A stretch of DNA of 64,000 bases, taken from Flavobacterium fluviale. GTDB lineage: Bacteria; Bacteroidota; Bacteroidia; Flavobacteriales; Flavobacteriaceae. Position 1 is the first letter of the stretch. Every line of letters starts with the position of its first letter. This document shows, in pieces, positions 37,318 to 45,541 of the stretch. The notes under the pieces are model-generated. The model made no database searches. It saw only the letters and a list, made by a program, of their open reading frames with translations, and was not told the origin of the DNA. A program made the translations under genes and the position numbers. The DNA is taken from contig NZ_CP030261.1 of NCBI RefSeq assembly GCF_003312915.1, positions 3,596,001-3,660,000 of the forward strand, read 5' to 3'.

Positions 37318-38136
37318 ATGAGCACATTTAAAACACAAGACGGAACAGAAATTTTCTACAAAGATTTTGGGACAGGACAACCAATAGTTTTTCACCACGG
37401 ATGGCCGTTATCTAGTGATGACTGGGATGCACAAATGATGTTTTTCCTAAAACAAGGATACAGAGTTATTGCACACGACAGACGCGGTCACGGTCGCTCT
37501 AGCCAAACTTCAGAAGGAAATAATATGGAAACATATGCATCTGATATTGCTGAATTGACAGCAGCGCTTGATTTAAAAAATGCTATTCACGTAGGGCATT
37601 CAACTGGAGGAGGCGAAGTAATTCGCTATGCTGCAAAATACGGTAAAGAAAGAGTTGCAAAAGCAGTTATTATCAGCGCTGTTACACCAATAATGATTCA
37701 AAACGAATCAAATCCAGAAGGTGTGCCTTTAGCTGTTTTTGATGAAATCAGACAAGGAACTGGATTTAATAGAGCGCAATACTTTTATGATTTTCCTATC
37801 GCATTTTACGGATGGAACCGCGAAGGTCAAACTGTAAAAGAAGGAATTAAACACAATTGGTGGCGTCAGGGAATGGTGGGTTCTGTTTTGGCTCATTATG
37901 AAGGAATAAAAGCGTTCTCTGAATCAGATTTTACTGAAGATCTTAAAAGCTTAGATATTCCAGTTTTGGTTTTGCATGGAGAAGATGATCAAATCGTTCC
38001 TTACGGTCAGGCGCCTAGAGCGGCAAAACTTTTGAAAAACGGAAAATTAATTTCTTATCCTGGTTTTCCTCATGGTATGCCGACTACAGAGGCAGAAACG
38101 ATCAATAAAGACATTTTAGAATTTATTAAATCGTAA
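37318..38136 (+). CDS. Alpha/beta hydrolase (haloperoxidase/aryl-esterase type), paralogue
   Basis: A 272-aa serine hydrolase closely similar along its whole length to the product of 26079-26900. It has FHHGWPLSSDDWDAQ, RGHGRSSQ, nucleophile GHSTGGGE, HGEDDQIVP and PHGMPTTE. It is cytoplasmic and probably acts as an esterase. It is preceded by the complex promoter region and followed after 71 bp, across a hairpin, by a small gene on the same strand. Confidence 0.92.
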   Translation: MSTFKTQDGTEIFYKDFGTGQPIVFHHGWPLSSDDWDAQMMFFLKQGYRVIAHDRRGHGRSSQTSEGNNMETYASDIAELTAALDLKNAIHVGHSTGGGEVIRYAAKYGKERVAKAVIISAVTPIMIQNESNPEGVPLAVFDEIRQGTGFNRAQYFYDFPIAFYGWNREGQTVKEGIKHNWWRQGMVGSVLAHYEGIKAFSESDFTEDLKSLDIPVLVLHGEDDQIVPYGQAPRAAKLLKNGKLISYPGFPHGMPTTEAETINKDILEFIKS

Positions 38137-38164
38137 GCAGATAGTTCTAAAAAGTAATTCAAAC

Positions 38165-38193
38165 AACTGCCTGCAAAATTTTACAGGCAGTTC
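38165..38193 (+). terminator. Hairpin after the hydrolase, no T run
   Basis: AACTGCCTG pairs with CAGGCAGTT around an 11-nt loop. No T run follows, so it may stabilise the transcript end or only attenuate. Confidence 0.4.
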
Positions 38194-38207
38194 ATTCACT
38201 CCCAATT

Positions 38208-38531
38208 ATGAGTTCAATTCAACAACCCGCTTTTGATACGGTGACCGAAGCTTTACAATGGCTTACGCAGCAAGGTTTTACTGAAAATTTTAATCTTGAC
38301 GAAAATTGTATTCGTTACAATAATAACACTCAGACGATGTCTCCAGAAGAATTCAAAATTGAATATATATTTCGTTTTGAAGGAGATACAGATCCGGGAG
38401 ATGAAGATATCGTTTACGGAATTATCTCTGAAATCTATAATATAAAAGGAGTTTTAACCAGCGCGTTCGGAATCTACGCTGACTCTGTTTCAACAGAAAT
38501 GATAAAAAAACTCTCCACTCATTCCCTATAA
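38208..38531 (+). CDS. Small conserved protein (often mislabelled PRPP synthetase)
   Basis: A 107-aa soluble protein beginning MSSIQQPAFDTVTEALQWL with the characteristic part EFKIEYIFRFEGDTDPGDEDIVYGI. Bacteroidota databases often call this family phosphoribosylpyrophosphate synthetase. It is a third of that enzyme's size and has no PRPP-binding motif, so the name is not supported. The FEGxTDPGDExxxYxI stretch is the conserved feature. Function unknown. Confidence 0.75.
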   Translation: MSSIQQPAFDTVTEALQWLTQQGFTENFNLDENCIRYNNNTQTMSPEEFKIEYIFRFEGDTDPGDEDIVYGIISEIYNIKGVLTSAFGIYADSVSTEMIKKLSTHSL

Positions 38532-38553
38532 ATTCATAACACGATAATAAAAT

Positions 38554-38570
38554 CACGAAATATCGTAAAA
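38554..38570. promoter_or_regulatory. Palindromic activator site, copy 2
   Basis: CACGAAATATCGTAAAA shares ACGAAATATCGTAAA exactly with copy 1. Its centre is 76 bp before the -12 GC of the following sigma54-like promoter. Confidence 0.65.
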
Positions 38571-38621
38571 CAAATTTATCTTCTCAAAACATAAAAACCA
38601 ACAAATCAATACATTAAAAAT

Positions 38622-38639
38622 TTGGCATTTTGTTGGCAT
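38622..38639 (+). promoter_or_regulatory. Sigma54-like promoter before the isochorismatase
   Basis: TTGGCATTTTGTTGGCAT has GG (38624-38625) and GC (38636-38637) 10 nt apart. A start near 38649 gives an 18-nt leader to the ATG at 38667. This is the best -24/-12 match of the three. Confidence 0.65.
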
Positions 38640-38666
38640 AACTAAAACTATTAAAAATAAATATCT

Positions 38667-39299
38667 ATGAAACCATCAGCAAACTTATTATCACCAGATA
38701 ATCACGCATTAGTATTAATTGATTTTGAAGGACAAATGGCATTTGCTACATCAAGCATTGCATTAAGTGAATTGCGTAATAATGTTGCCATTATCTGTGG
38801 TGCGTCAAAAATTTTCAATGTTCCAACAATTGTAACAACTGTATTTGAAGAAAGCTTTGCGGGACCTGTTTTCCCAGAAATCGAAGAATTTTATCCAATT
38901 GCAACATCTGGATATATCGATCGTACAACAATGAATACTTGGGAAGATGAAAACGCTTATAAAGCTATTACAGGTACAAAAAAACAAAAAATAGTTCTTG
39001 CTGGATTATGGACTGGAGTTTGCATCGTTGGACCAGCGCTTTCTGCAATTGAAGAAGGTTACGAAGTGTATATTATCACAGATGCCTGCGGTGACGTTAG
39101 CAATGAAGCCCACGAACGTTCTGTCCAAAGAATGATTCAAGCTGGCGCGATACCAGTAACTTCAATTCAATATATACTTGAACTTCAAAGAGACTGGGCA
39201 CGTCAGGAAACATATGTTCCTGTAACGAATTTAATGAAAAAATATGGTGGATCTTACGGCTTGGGTATTCACTATGCACACAACATGCTGAAACATTAA
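38667..39299 (+). CDS. Isochorismatase-family cysteine hydrolase
   Basis: A 210-aa hydrolase with ALVLIDFEGQMAFA (catalytic Asp) and VLAGLWTGVCIVGPALSAIEEGYEVYIITDACGDVS (nucleophilic Cys), ending in a longer C-terminal tail than the 180-aa paralogue at 25447. It resembles proteins annotated as hydrolase or YcaC-like. It is the first gene after a sigma54-like promoter and is followed by a hairpin and the porin gene. The substrate is unknown. Confidence 0.88.
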   Translation: MKPSANLLSPDNHALVLIDFEGQMAFATSSIALSELRNNVAIICGASKIFNVPTIVTTVFEESFAGPVFPEIEEFYPIATSGYIDRTTMNTWEDENAYKAITGTKKQKIVLAGLWTGVCIVGPALSAIEEGYEVYIITDACGDVSNEAHERSVQRMIQAGAIPVTSIQYILELQRDWARQETYVPVTNLMKKYGGSYGLGIHYAHNMLKH

Positions 39300-39314
39300 T
39301 TCATTTCAACTTGA

Positions 39315-39330
39315 TCCCGAAGCTTCGGGA
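39315..39330. terminator. Perfect 16-bp palindrome after the isochorismatase gene
   Basis: TCCCGAAGCTTCGGGA is fully self-complementary. No T run follows, so it may be a transcript-end hairpin or a repeat fragment rather than a terminator. Confidence 0.35.
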
Positions 39331-39369
39331 CTGAAACCTTAAACAAATAAAAACCTCTTATGCTTCATT

Positions 39370-40767
39370 ATGTTGGAATCATTAAAATCCATATCGAAAA
39401 ACAGGTTACTCTTGATGCTTATATTTTCTATTGTTTTTATAGGAAACAACGTATCGGCTCAAAGTTTTAAGCTCTTACGTTACGACGAAAATTATGAGTT
39501 TTTAAAAGATTCCAATCGAAACTTTTATGAAAAATTAAAATTCGTTCCCTTAAATCAAAAGAAAGATATTTATATATCGCTTGGCGGCGAAGCTCGATAT
39601 GAATATGTTGATTTCAACAATGAAGACTGGGGAAGATTAAATATTGGCCACAACAACTTTTTACTACAGCGTTATGATCTCGGTGCCGATATCCATTTAG
39701 GAAAAAACTTTAGGATATTTGCTCAATTGAGAAGTGCCCTGCAGGACGGACGAATCAACGGTCCGCGTGGCATTGATGAAGATCAGTTGAATGTTCAGAA
39801 TCTTTTTTTAGATGTCAATTTATATCAAAAAGAAGATAAAAAATTGACTATTCGTGCCGGAAGACAAGAATTGGATTATGGCTCCGGAAGATTAATTTCG
39901 GTTAGAGAAGGTCCAAATGCGAGACTTTATTTTACAGGAGGAAAAATAATATATACTTCTTCCCGATTCTCCATTGACGGATTTGCAATGATGGCTGACA
40001 CTATTTATACAGGAGCTTTTGATAACAAAATGTCGAAACAGCTGAATCTTTGGGGAGCATATTCTAAAATTATATTTCCAAAAGCAGGAAATCTGGATTT
40101 ATATTATCTCGGAATCAGGAGAGACGAATCACTTTTTGAAGAAGGAATTGCACCGGAAAGAAGACACACCGTTGGAACAAGACTTTGGAAATACGGCGGT
40201 GGATTTATCTACAATTTGGAAGCGGCCTATCAATTTGGAAGTTTTGGATCTGGAAACATAAATGCCTGGACGGGATCAATAGACATTGGCTATTCTTTTG
40301 AAAATGTGAAATTTAAGCCCACAATCAACCTTCGAAATGATTATATTTCAGGTGATAAAAAAGAAGGCGACGGAAGTCTGCAAACCTTTAATCCGCTATA
40401 TCCCAAAGGTGGCTATTTTGGTTTCAGTCCGCAGGTTGGTCCGGTAAACCTTATCGACATTCACCCTTATGCCACAATGGATTTATTGCCACAGCTAAAG
40501 ATGCAGGTCGATGTGGTTTTTAACTGGAGATATTCGCTGCAGGACGGCGTTTACAGACCAAGCGGTACATTGAATCTTAAAGGAAGTTCATCAGAAGAGC
40601 GATATATCGGGACTGCTTATCTTGCCAATTTTACTTACAGCGTAAACAAATATATTTCAGTCGTAAGCGGTATCCAATATTTCAAAACCGGTGCTTTTAT
40701 AAACGACATCATTCCAAATTCTAAAGACGGCGTTTTCTTTAATGCCAGACTCGGATTTAAATTTTAA
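39370..40767 (+). CDS. Alginate-export-family outer-membrane porin
   Basis: A 465-aa outer-membrane beta-barrel with a signal peptide (MLIFSIVFIGNNVSAQ). The family pattern is visible in ISLGGEARYEYVDFNNEDWG, LLQRYDLGADIHLGKNFRIFAQLRSALQDGR and RAGRQELDYGSGRLISVREGPN. It ends in Phe. Members outside alginate producers act as general or substrate-specific porins. No alginate genes are nearby, so uptake of an aromatic or other small compound is equally possible. It is probably co-transcribed with the isochorismatase gene. Confidence 0.85.
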   Translation: MLESLKSISKNRLLLMLIFSIVFIGNNVSAQSFKLLRYDENYEFLKDSNRNFYEKLKFVPLNQKKDIYISLGGEARYEYVDFNNEDWGRLNIGHNNFLLQRYDLGADIHLGKNFRIFAQLRSALQDGRINGPRGIDEDQLNVQNLFLDVNLYQKEDKKLTIRAGRQELDYGSGRLISVREGPNARLYFTGGKIIYTSSRFSIDGFAMMADTIYTGAFDNKMSKQLNLWGAYSKIIFPKAGNLDLYYLGIRRDESLFEEGIAPERRHTVGTRLWKYGGGFIYNLEAAYQFGSFGSGNINAWTGSIDIGYSFENVKFKPTINLRNDYISGDKKEGDGSLQTFNPLYPKGGYFGFSPQVGPVNLIDIHPYATMDLLPQLKMQVDVVFNWRYSLQDGVYRPSGTLNLKGSSSEERYIGTAYLANFTYSVNKYISVVSGIQYFKTGAFINDIIPNSKDGVFFNARLGFKF

Positions 40768-40798
40768 CAACACAATTAAATTTTAACAACACAATTAA

Positions 40799-41050
40799 AT
40801 TTAAACACATACAAACATAGGTGCTACACTCGTAAAAAGGCGTTTCACTAACATTAATAAACATAGCTTTTTTGACGATATATTTTTTGTTCTCGCAGAT
40901 TTGGCATTTTTTAATCTTTTAATCTTTTAATCTTTTAATCTGTAGCTATAAATTTTAACTCAAAGCTTCTATGTGTGAGAAACTAGTTTCTTTTATATTC
41001 TTTTTTATTCATAACAGCATATAAAAACCTATGTCCCTATGTGTTTAAAT
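40799..41050. repeat. Dispersed inverted-repeat element, family A copy 1
   Basis: The gap 40768-41075 holds no gene. The ends (40799-40820 and 41029-41050) are 22-bp inverted repeats of ATTTAAACACATAC/G-type sequence. Inside are AAAGGCGTTTCACTAAC and CTATGTGTGAGAAACTAGTTT, both shared with copy 2 at 44153. Copy 1 also has four tandem TTTTAATC units (40909-40940). A 19-bp unit containing TTTTAACAACACAATTAAA is duplicated just before it. Confidence 0.8.
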
Positions 41051-41075
41051 ATTTTTCACAATTAAAACAAAAGCC

Positions 41076-41819
41076 ATGAAAAACATATCCATTTTTTCCA
41101 AATACAGACTTAGAAATTCTACTCTAACTCTCTTTATCACAATATTATTTGCAGGTTCACTTGCTAATGCTGCTTTTGCTCAAACCGCTTCACTGGGCTC
41201 GACTACAACTTGGGGGAAAGTAGACGGAGTTGCCGTAAACGGATTGGTTCAGGGACCATCTGCAGCGGAAGCAGAATTACAAGTTGCCTGCGTTTTTGAA
41301 TATACCGAAGGCGACATTTTTAACCCTCCTGCCCTTCCTGCCAACCTAAACGGAATGGTACATTTAGATGATGCCTTAAAAGGGATTATTACAGAATTAC
41401 GCAAAAGCGGAAAATTTACAGGTCATTCTCTAGAAACTTTATTGATTACGCCTCCAAAAGGCACTTTAGCTTCCAAACAATTATTGCTGATTGGTCTTGG
41501 TGATCGTAATAAATTTACACCAGATTTAATGATCAGCGTGGGAAGCACTGCAATGCGTGAAGCTTTACGTTTAGGCGTTTCTAATTATTCTTTTGCTAGT
41601 GATATTAAAGATGCCGGAATTGATTCACCAACGGCTTTAGTGGCTGCAAATGTAGTTTTAGGTTCTTTTGAAGCTTACAGAACACAGACCTATTTAAAAG
41701 AGAAAAAATTAGCCGATTACAAACCTCTAACGAAAATCATTCTGCTAGCCGGACCTGCTTTTTATACTGTTGCAGGTGAAGGAATTAAAGACGCAATTGC
41801 TAAACTTAACGCCAAATAA
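41076..41819 (+). CDS. Exported protein with peptidase M17 N-terminal domain
   Basis: A 247-aa protein with a signal peptide ending near NAAFAQT. The remainder resembles the N-terminal macro-like domain of leucyl aminopeptidases (M17_N): LQVACVFEYTEGD, LLLIGLGDRNKFTPDLMISVGSTAMREALRLG. The catalytic metal-binding C-terminal domain is absent, so no peptidase activity is expected. It lies 2 bp before the amidohydrolase gene, so both are co-translated. Role unknown, perhaps ligand binding in the periplasm. Confidence 0.75.
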   Translation: MKNISIFSKYRLRNSTLTLFITILFAGSLANAAFAQTASLGSTTTWGKVDGVAVNGLVQGPSAAEAELQVACVFEYTEGDIFNPPALPANLNGMVHLDDALKGIITELRKSGKFTGHSLETLLITPPKGTLASKQLLLIGLGDRNKFTPDLMISVGSTAMREALRLGVSNYSFASDIKDAGIDSPTALVAANVVLGSFEAYRTQTYLKEKKLADYKPLTKIILLAGPAFYTVAGEGIKDAIAKLNAK

Positions 41820-41821
41820 TT

Positions 41822-43708
41822 ATGAAAGCAGATCTAATATTATTCAACGGTAAAATTCATAGTTTCAATGCCGAAACGCCAAATATTACGGCTGTAGCAA
41901 TCAAAGATGGAAAATTTATTGGAGTTGGAAATGACAGCGACGTAATGGAATTTGCATCTGCAGAAACCAAAATAATTGACCTTCACAATAAAAGAGTGGT
42001 TCCTGGAATTAACGATTCTCACATACATCTTATTCGAGGCGGTTTAAATTATAATTTAGAATTGCGCTGGGATGGTGTTCCTTCTTTGGCTGATGCACTT
42101 AGAATGCTGAAAGAACAAGTGGATCGTACGCCAAATCCGCAATGGGTTCGTGTGGTTGGAGGCTGGTCTGAGTTTCAATTTGCAGAACGCAGAATGCCGA
42201 CGTTAGAAGAAATCAATGCGATTGCTCCAGAAACTCCAGTTTTTATTCTGCATTTGTACGACAGAGCAATTATGAACAGAGCGGCATTAAAGGCAGTTGG
42301 TTATACCAAAAATACACCCGCGCCTCCCGGAGGACAAATTGAAAGGGATTCTAAAGGCGAACCAACCGGACTTATAATTGCCACGCCTAACGCGATGATT
42401 TTGTATTCGACTTTAGCAAAAGGACCAACGCTTTCGTATGAGCATCAAATCAATTCGACGCGTCACTTCATGAAAGAGTTGAACCGTTTTGGGATCACCA
42501 GTGTCATCGATGCGGGAGGCGGATTTCAAAATTTTCCAGACGATTATAAAGTCGTTAATGAATTGAATGAGAAAAAACAATTAACGGTTAGAATTGCCTA
42601 CAATCTTTTTACCCAAAAACCAAAACACGAATTTGAAGACTTTGAAGATTGGATTGATACCGTAAAATTATATCAGGGAGACGATATGTACCGTCATAAC
42701 GGTGCGGGTGAAATGTTAGTTTTTTCTGCAGCGGATTTTGAAGATTTCCTGCAGCCAAGACCAGATCTTCCTGAAAACATGGAAGCAGAACTGGAAAAAG
42801 TTGTCCGACTTTTAGTAGAAAATCGCTGGCCTTTTCGACTTCACGCGACTTATAACGAAAGCATTACAAGATTTTTAAATGTTTTTGAGAAAATCAATCA
42901 GGAAATTCCGTTTAACGGACTGCCGTGGATATTTGACCATGCCGAAACGATTGACGAACGCAATATCGAACGCGTAAAAAATTTAGGCGGAGGAATTGCA
43001 GTACAAAGCAGAATGGCGTATCAAGGTGAATATTTCACAGATCGATACGGCGCAAAAGCGGCCGAAAGTACACCGCCAATTAAAAAGATGCTCGAGATGG
43101 AAGTTCCAGTAGGCGGAGGTTCTGATGCAACCCGAGTAAGCAGTTATAATCCGTGGGTTTCCATGTATTGGATGACAGTTGGAAAAACCGTTGGCGGTCT
43201 GCAATTATATAATGAAAGCAGATTAAGCAGAGAAACCGCTTTGGAATTATATACCAGAGGAAGCGCTTGGTTTTCTCAGGAACAAGCTAAAAAAGGAGAT
43301 ATCAGAAAAGGAATGTTTGCTGATTTAGTTGTGCTCGACAGTGATTATTTTACTGTTGCTGATGAAGATATTAAAAAAATCGAAGCTGATTTGACGATTG
43401 TCGACGGAAAAATTGTGTACGCAAATGGTGATTTTTCATCCTTTTCTCCGCCGCATATTCCGATTTTACCGGATTGGTCGCCAACGAATATTTACAACGG
43501 TTATCCAAGTAAAAGCAATTTCCAGAGTGTGATTGAAAAAAATGCAAAAGCAGATGCAAAACCAAGCCTGACTTCGCAGATACACAGGTGCAGCGGCAGT
43601 TGTGATGTTCACGCTCACAGTCACGATATTGCCAGAATGAGCAATGTGCCGGTAAATAATTATAACGCATTTTGGGGCGCTCTTGGGTGTTCTTGCTTTG
43701 CTTTTTAA
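41822..43708 (+). CDS. Amidohydrolase family protein (YtcJ-like)
   Basis: A 628-aa metal-dependent hydrolase. The N-terminal composite domain ends in NDSHIHLIRGG, the metal-binding HxH. HATYNESITRFL, FDHAETID and GGGSDATRVSSYNPW give later metal ligands, and MFADLVVLDSDYF closes the domain. An unusual C-terminal extension of about 50 residues is rich in His and Cys (RCSGSCDVHAHSHD and GCSCF) and may bind another metal. No signal peptide is seen. The substrate is unknown. Confidence 0.88.
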   Translation: MKADLILFNGKIHSFNAETPNITAVAIKDGKFIGVGNDSDVMEFASAETKIIDLHNKRVVPGINDSHIHLIRGGLNYNLELRWDGVPSLADALRMLKEQVDRTPNPQWVRVVGGWSEFQFAERRMPTLEEINAIAPETPVFILHLYDRAIMNRAALKAVGYTKNTPAPPGGQIERDSKGEPTGLIIATPNAMILYSTLAKGPTLSYEHQINSTRHFMKELNRFGITSVIDAGGGFQNFPDDYKVVNELNEKKQLTVRIAYNLFTQKPKHEFEDFEDWIDTVKLYQGDDMYRHNGAGEMLVFSAADFEDFLQPRPDLPENMEAELEKVVRLLVENRWPFRLHATYNESITRFLNVFEKINQEIPFNGLPWIFDHAETIDERNIERVKNLGGGIAVQSRMAYQGEYFTDRYGAKAAESTPPIKKMLEMEVPVGGGSDATRVSSYNPWVSMYWMTVGKTVGGLQLYNESRLSRETALELYTRGSAWFSQEQAKKGDIRKGMFADLVVLDSDYFTVADEDIKKIEADLTIVDGKIVYANGDFSSFSPPHIPILPDWSPTNIYNGYPSKSNFQSVIEKNAKADAKPSLTSQIHRCSGSCDVHAHSHDIARMSNVPVNNYNAFWGALGCSCFAF

Positions 43709-43718
43709 ATTTAAAAAA

Positions 43719-44153
43719 ATGATAGAAATTATAAAACAAATCCTTTATTCTGATTTAGGTTCCACTTTCAATAATGCAGCATTTTTAGTATTTAGAGTAT
43801 TACTTGCGGTAGAGCTTTTTAGAGTTCACGGAATGAAGAAATTCAGAGTTGAGAATGGACAAAGAGAACACGTTCCGAATCCGCTTCATCTGCCGGAAAA
43901 ATTAAACGAATTAGTGGCCACTTTTTCTGATACTGTAGTTCCTTTTCTTATTATTTTGGGTATCGGAACCCGACTTGTTGTACTGCCTACAATTGGCGTT
44001 ACAGCCGTAGGATATTTTGTGGTACATAGAAAAGATTCACTAGAAGTACGCGATGTTCCTTATATGTATACTTTATCACTATTATTAATTCTTGCGCTGG
44101 GAGCAGGAACATACTCACTTGATTATTATTTATTAACCATTATAAACAATTAA
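43719..44153 (+). CDS. DoxX-family membrane protein
   Basis: A 144-aa integral membrane protein with four hydrophobic segments (about 18-35, 60-78, 84-100 and 115-135) and the motif RVLLAVELFRVHGMKKF near the start. DoxX proteins are linked to quinone or thiol redox reactions in the membrane. The ATG at 43719 lies 10 bp after the amidohydrolase stop. An earlier in-frame start would overlap that gene and add an unlikely tail. Family-A repeat DNA begins at its stop codon. Confidence 0.8.
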   Translation: MIEIIKQILYSDLGSTFNNAAFLVFRVLLAVELFRVHGMKKFRVENGQREHVPNPLHLPEKLNELVATFSDTVVPFLIILGIGTRLVVLPTIGVTAVGYFVVHRKDSLEVRDVPYMYTLSLLLILALGAGTYSLDYYLLTIINN

Positions 44154-44296
44154 TTTAAACACATAGAGACATAGATTTTTAAACGTTTAAAAGGCGTTTC
44201 ACTTTGTTTAAATAAACATAGATCTATGTGTGAGAAACTAGTTTTCTTCTTGTATCCTTTTTCAAAAGGAAAGAAAATCTATGTTTCTATGTGTTT
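44153..44296. repeat. Dispersed inverted-repeat element, family A copy 2
   Basis: Left end ATTTAAACACATAGAGACATAG (44153-44174) is mirrored by CTATGTTTCTATGTGTTT (44279-44296). Inside are AAAGGCGTTTCACTTTG and CTATGTGTGAGAAACTAGTTT, as in copy 1. It starts exactly at the DoxX stop codon and ends 50 bp before dps, so the RNA could fold into a long hairpin. Confidence 0.85.
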
Positions 44297-44345
44297 GATT
44301 TATCTATAATTATCACTAACAATTATTTATTAAACCTAATTTAAA

Positions 44346-44819
44346 ATGAAAGCAAACATCGGAATTAAACAAGAAAGCATCTCAAAAGTAGTTGAGGTTT
44401 TAACTAAAGTTCTGGCTGACGAATTTGTACTTTATACCAAAACAAAAAAAGCACACTGGAATGTAGAAGGTCCGGATTTTTACAACAAACACCTTTTCTT
44501 CGAAAAGCAATACGAAGCGCTTGACGAAATTGTAGATGAAGTTGCAGAAAGAATCAGAACGTTAGGTCATTATGCACCGGGAACTTTAAAAGAGTATTTA
44601 GCGCTGACACATCTTACAGAAGAATCAAGAGAGAAAAATGACAGCACAGGATATATAAAAGAATTGCTTTTGGATCATGAAAGCATCTTGATACACTTAC
44701 GTGAAAACATCAACAATTTTGCTGCAGAACTTCATGATGCTGGAACAAGCGATTATATTACAGGACTTTTAGAAAATCACGAAAAAATGGCGTGGATGCT
44801 TCGCGCTCACTTAAAATAA
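44346..44819 (+). CDS. dps: Dps-family ferritin-like DNA-protection protein
   Basis: A 157-aa four-helix protein that stores iron using peroxide and protects DNA. Ferroxidase ligands His37, His49, Asp64 and Glu68 (KAHWNVEG, NKHLFFEKQYEALDEIVDEVAERI) have the exact Dps spacing. There is no Lys-rich N-terminal tail. It is 4 bp before the DUF1275 gene. Co-location with katG and msrA in the window supports an oxidative-stress setting. Confidence 0.95.
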   Translation: MKANIGIKQESISKVVEVLTKVLADEFVLYTKTKKAHWNVEGPDFYNKHLFFEKQYEALDEIVDEVAERIRTLGHYAPGTLKEYLALTHLTEESREKNDSTGYIKELLLDHESILIHLRENINNFAAELHDAGTSDYITGLLENHEKMAWMLRAHLK

Positions 44820-44823
44820 AATT

Positions 44824-45486
44824 ATGGAAATACAAAAAAACATTTGGTACGTTACCCTGCTTCTCACCATAATAGCAGGGTATTGCGATACCGTAACTTT
44901 TGTCGCAGCAGATTCTATATTTTCAGCACACGTTACGGGTAACTTTATTGTCTTTGCTTATCAAATCATCAAAGGCTCAGACTTACATGCTTGGGTAAAA
45001 CTATTGACTTTTCCTGTTTTTATTTTCGCCGTTATTGTTGGGGGAAGAATTGCTCTAAGAGTTACCAATCGGTATACTATTTTATTTTGGGAAGGTATAA
45101 TATTGCTTTTGAGCGGTATTGCTTCTTACGTTTTTGGCTATTTAGAAATCTTTTCAGAATGGACAATGTACACCGTGGCGATGACAACCGTTTTTGCAAT
45201 GGGACTTCAAAATGCTTTTGGAAAATTGTATGCCAAAGAAACACACGGGCCGACAACGATGATGACAGGAAATGTAACTCAGGCCTCTCTTGACTTAGGA
45301 AGTTTATTAAAAAACGGTTTAAAAGATGTTGAAGCACTGTTAAGTTTTAAAAAACAATTGGTTACTATAATCGGGTTTCTTGTGGGATGTTTTTTAGGAG
45401 CCGTTGCCGGAAAATTTTTCGGATTAGGCACTTTAATTTTACCTGGAATTGCCATGATCATATGCTATCTCTATCACCGTGAATAG
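44824..45486 (+). CDS. YoaK/DUF1275-family membrane protein
   Basis: A 220-aa protein with six hydrophobic segments. Family motifs are GYCDTVTFVAADSIFSAHVTGNFI at the start, and MGLQNAFGKLYAKETHGPTTMMTGNVTQASLDLG in the middle. The transported substance, if any, is unknown. The gene follows dps by 4 bp and is probably co-transcribed. Confidence 0.85.
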   Translation: MEIQKNIWYVTLLLTIIAGYCDTVTFVAADSIFSAHVTGNFIVFAYQIIKGSDLHAWVKLLTFPVFIFAVIVGGRIALRVTNRYTILFWEGIILLLSGIASYVFGYLEIFSEWTMYTVAMTTVFAMGLQNAFGKLYAKETHGPTTMMTGNVTQASLDLGSLLKNGLKDVEALLSFKKQLVTIIGFLVGCFLGAVAGKFFGLGTLILPGIAMIICYLYHRE

Positions 45487-45541
45487 TTAACAAAACAGAT
45501 TGTGAAGTTGCGGATTTCTGATAATATATTATCTTTAAAAA

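Noticed and set aside
40608..40625. GCGATATATCGGG inside the porin gene as a regulatory palindrome
   Set aside because: It lies within coding sequence, lacks the TACGA arms and has no promoter element downstream.
43371..43739. A 122-codon minus-strand frame at the end of the amidohydrolase gene
   Set aside because: It lies opposite well-conserved amidohydrolase coding sequence. Its His/Cys richness is a by-product of the sense-strand tail.
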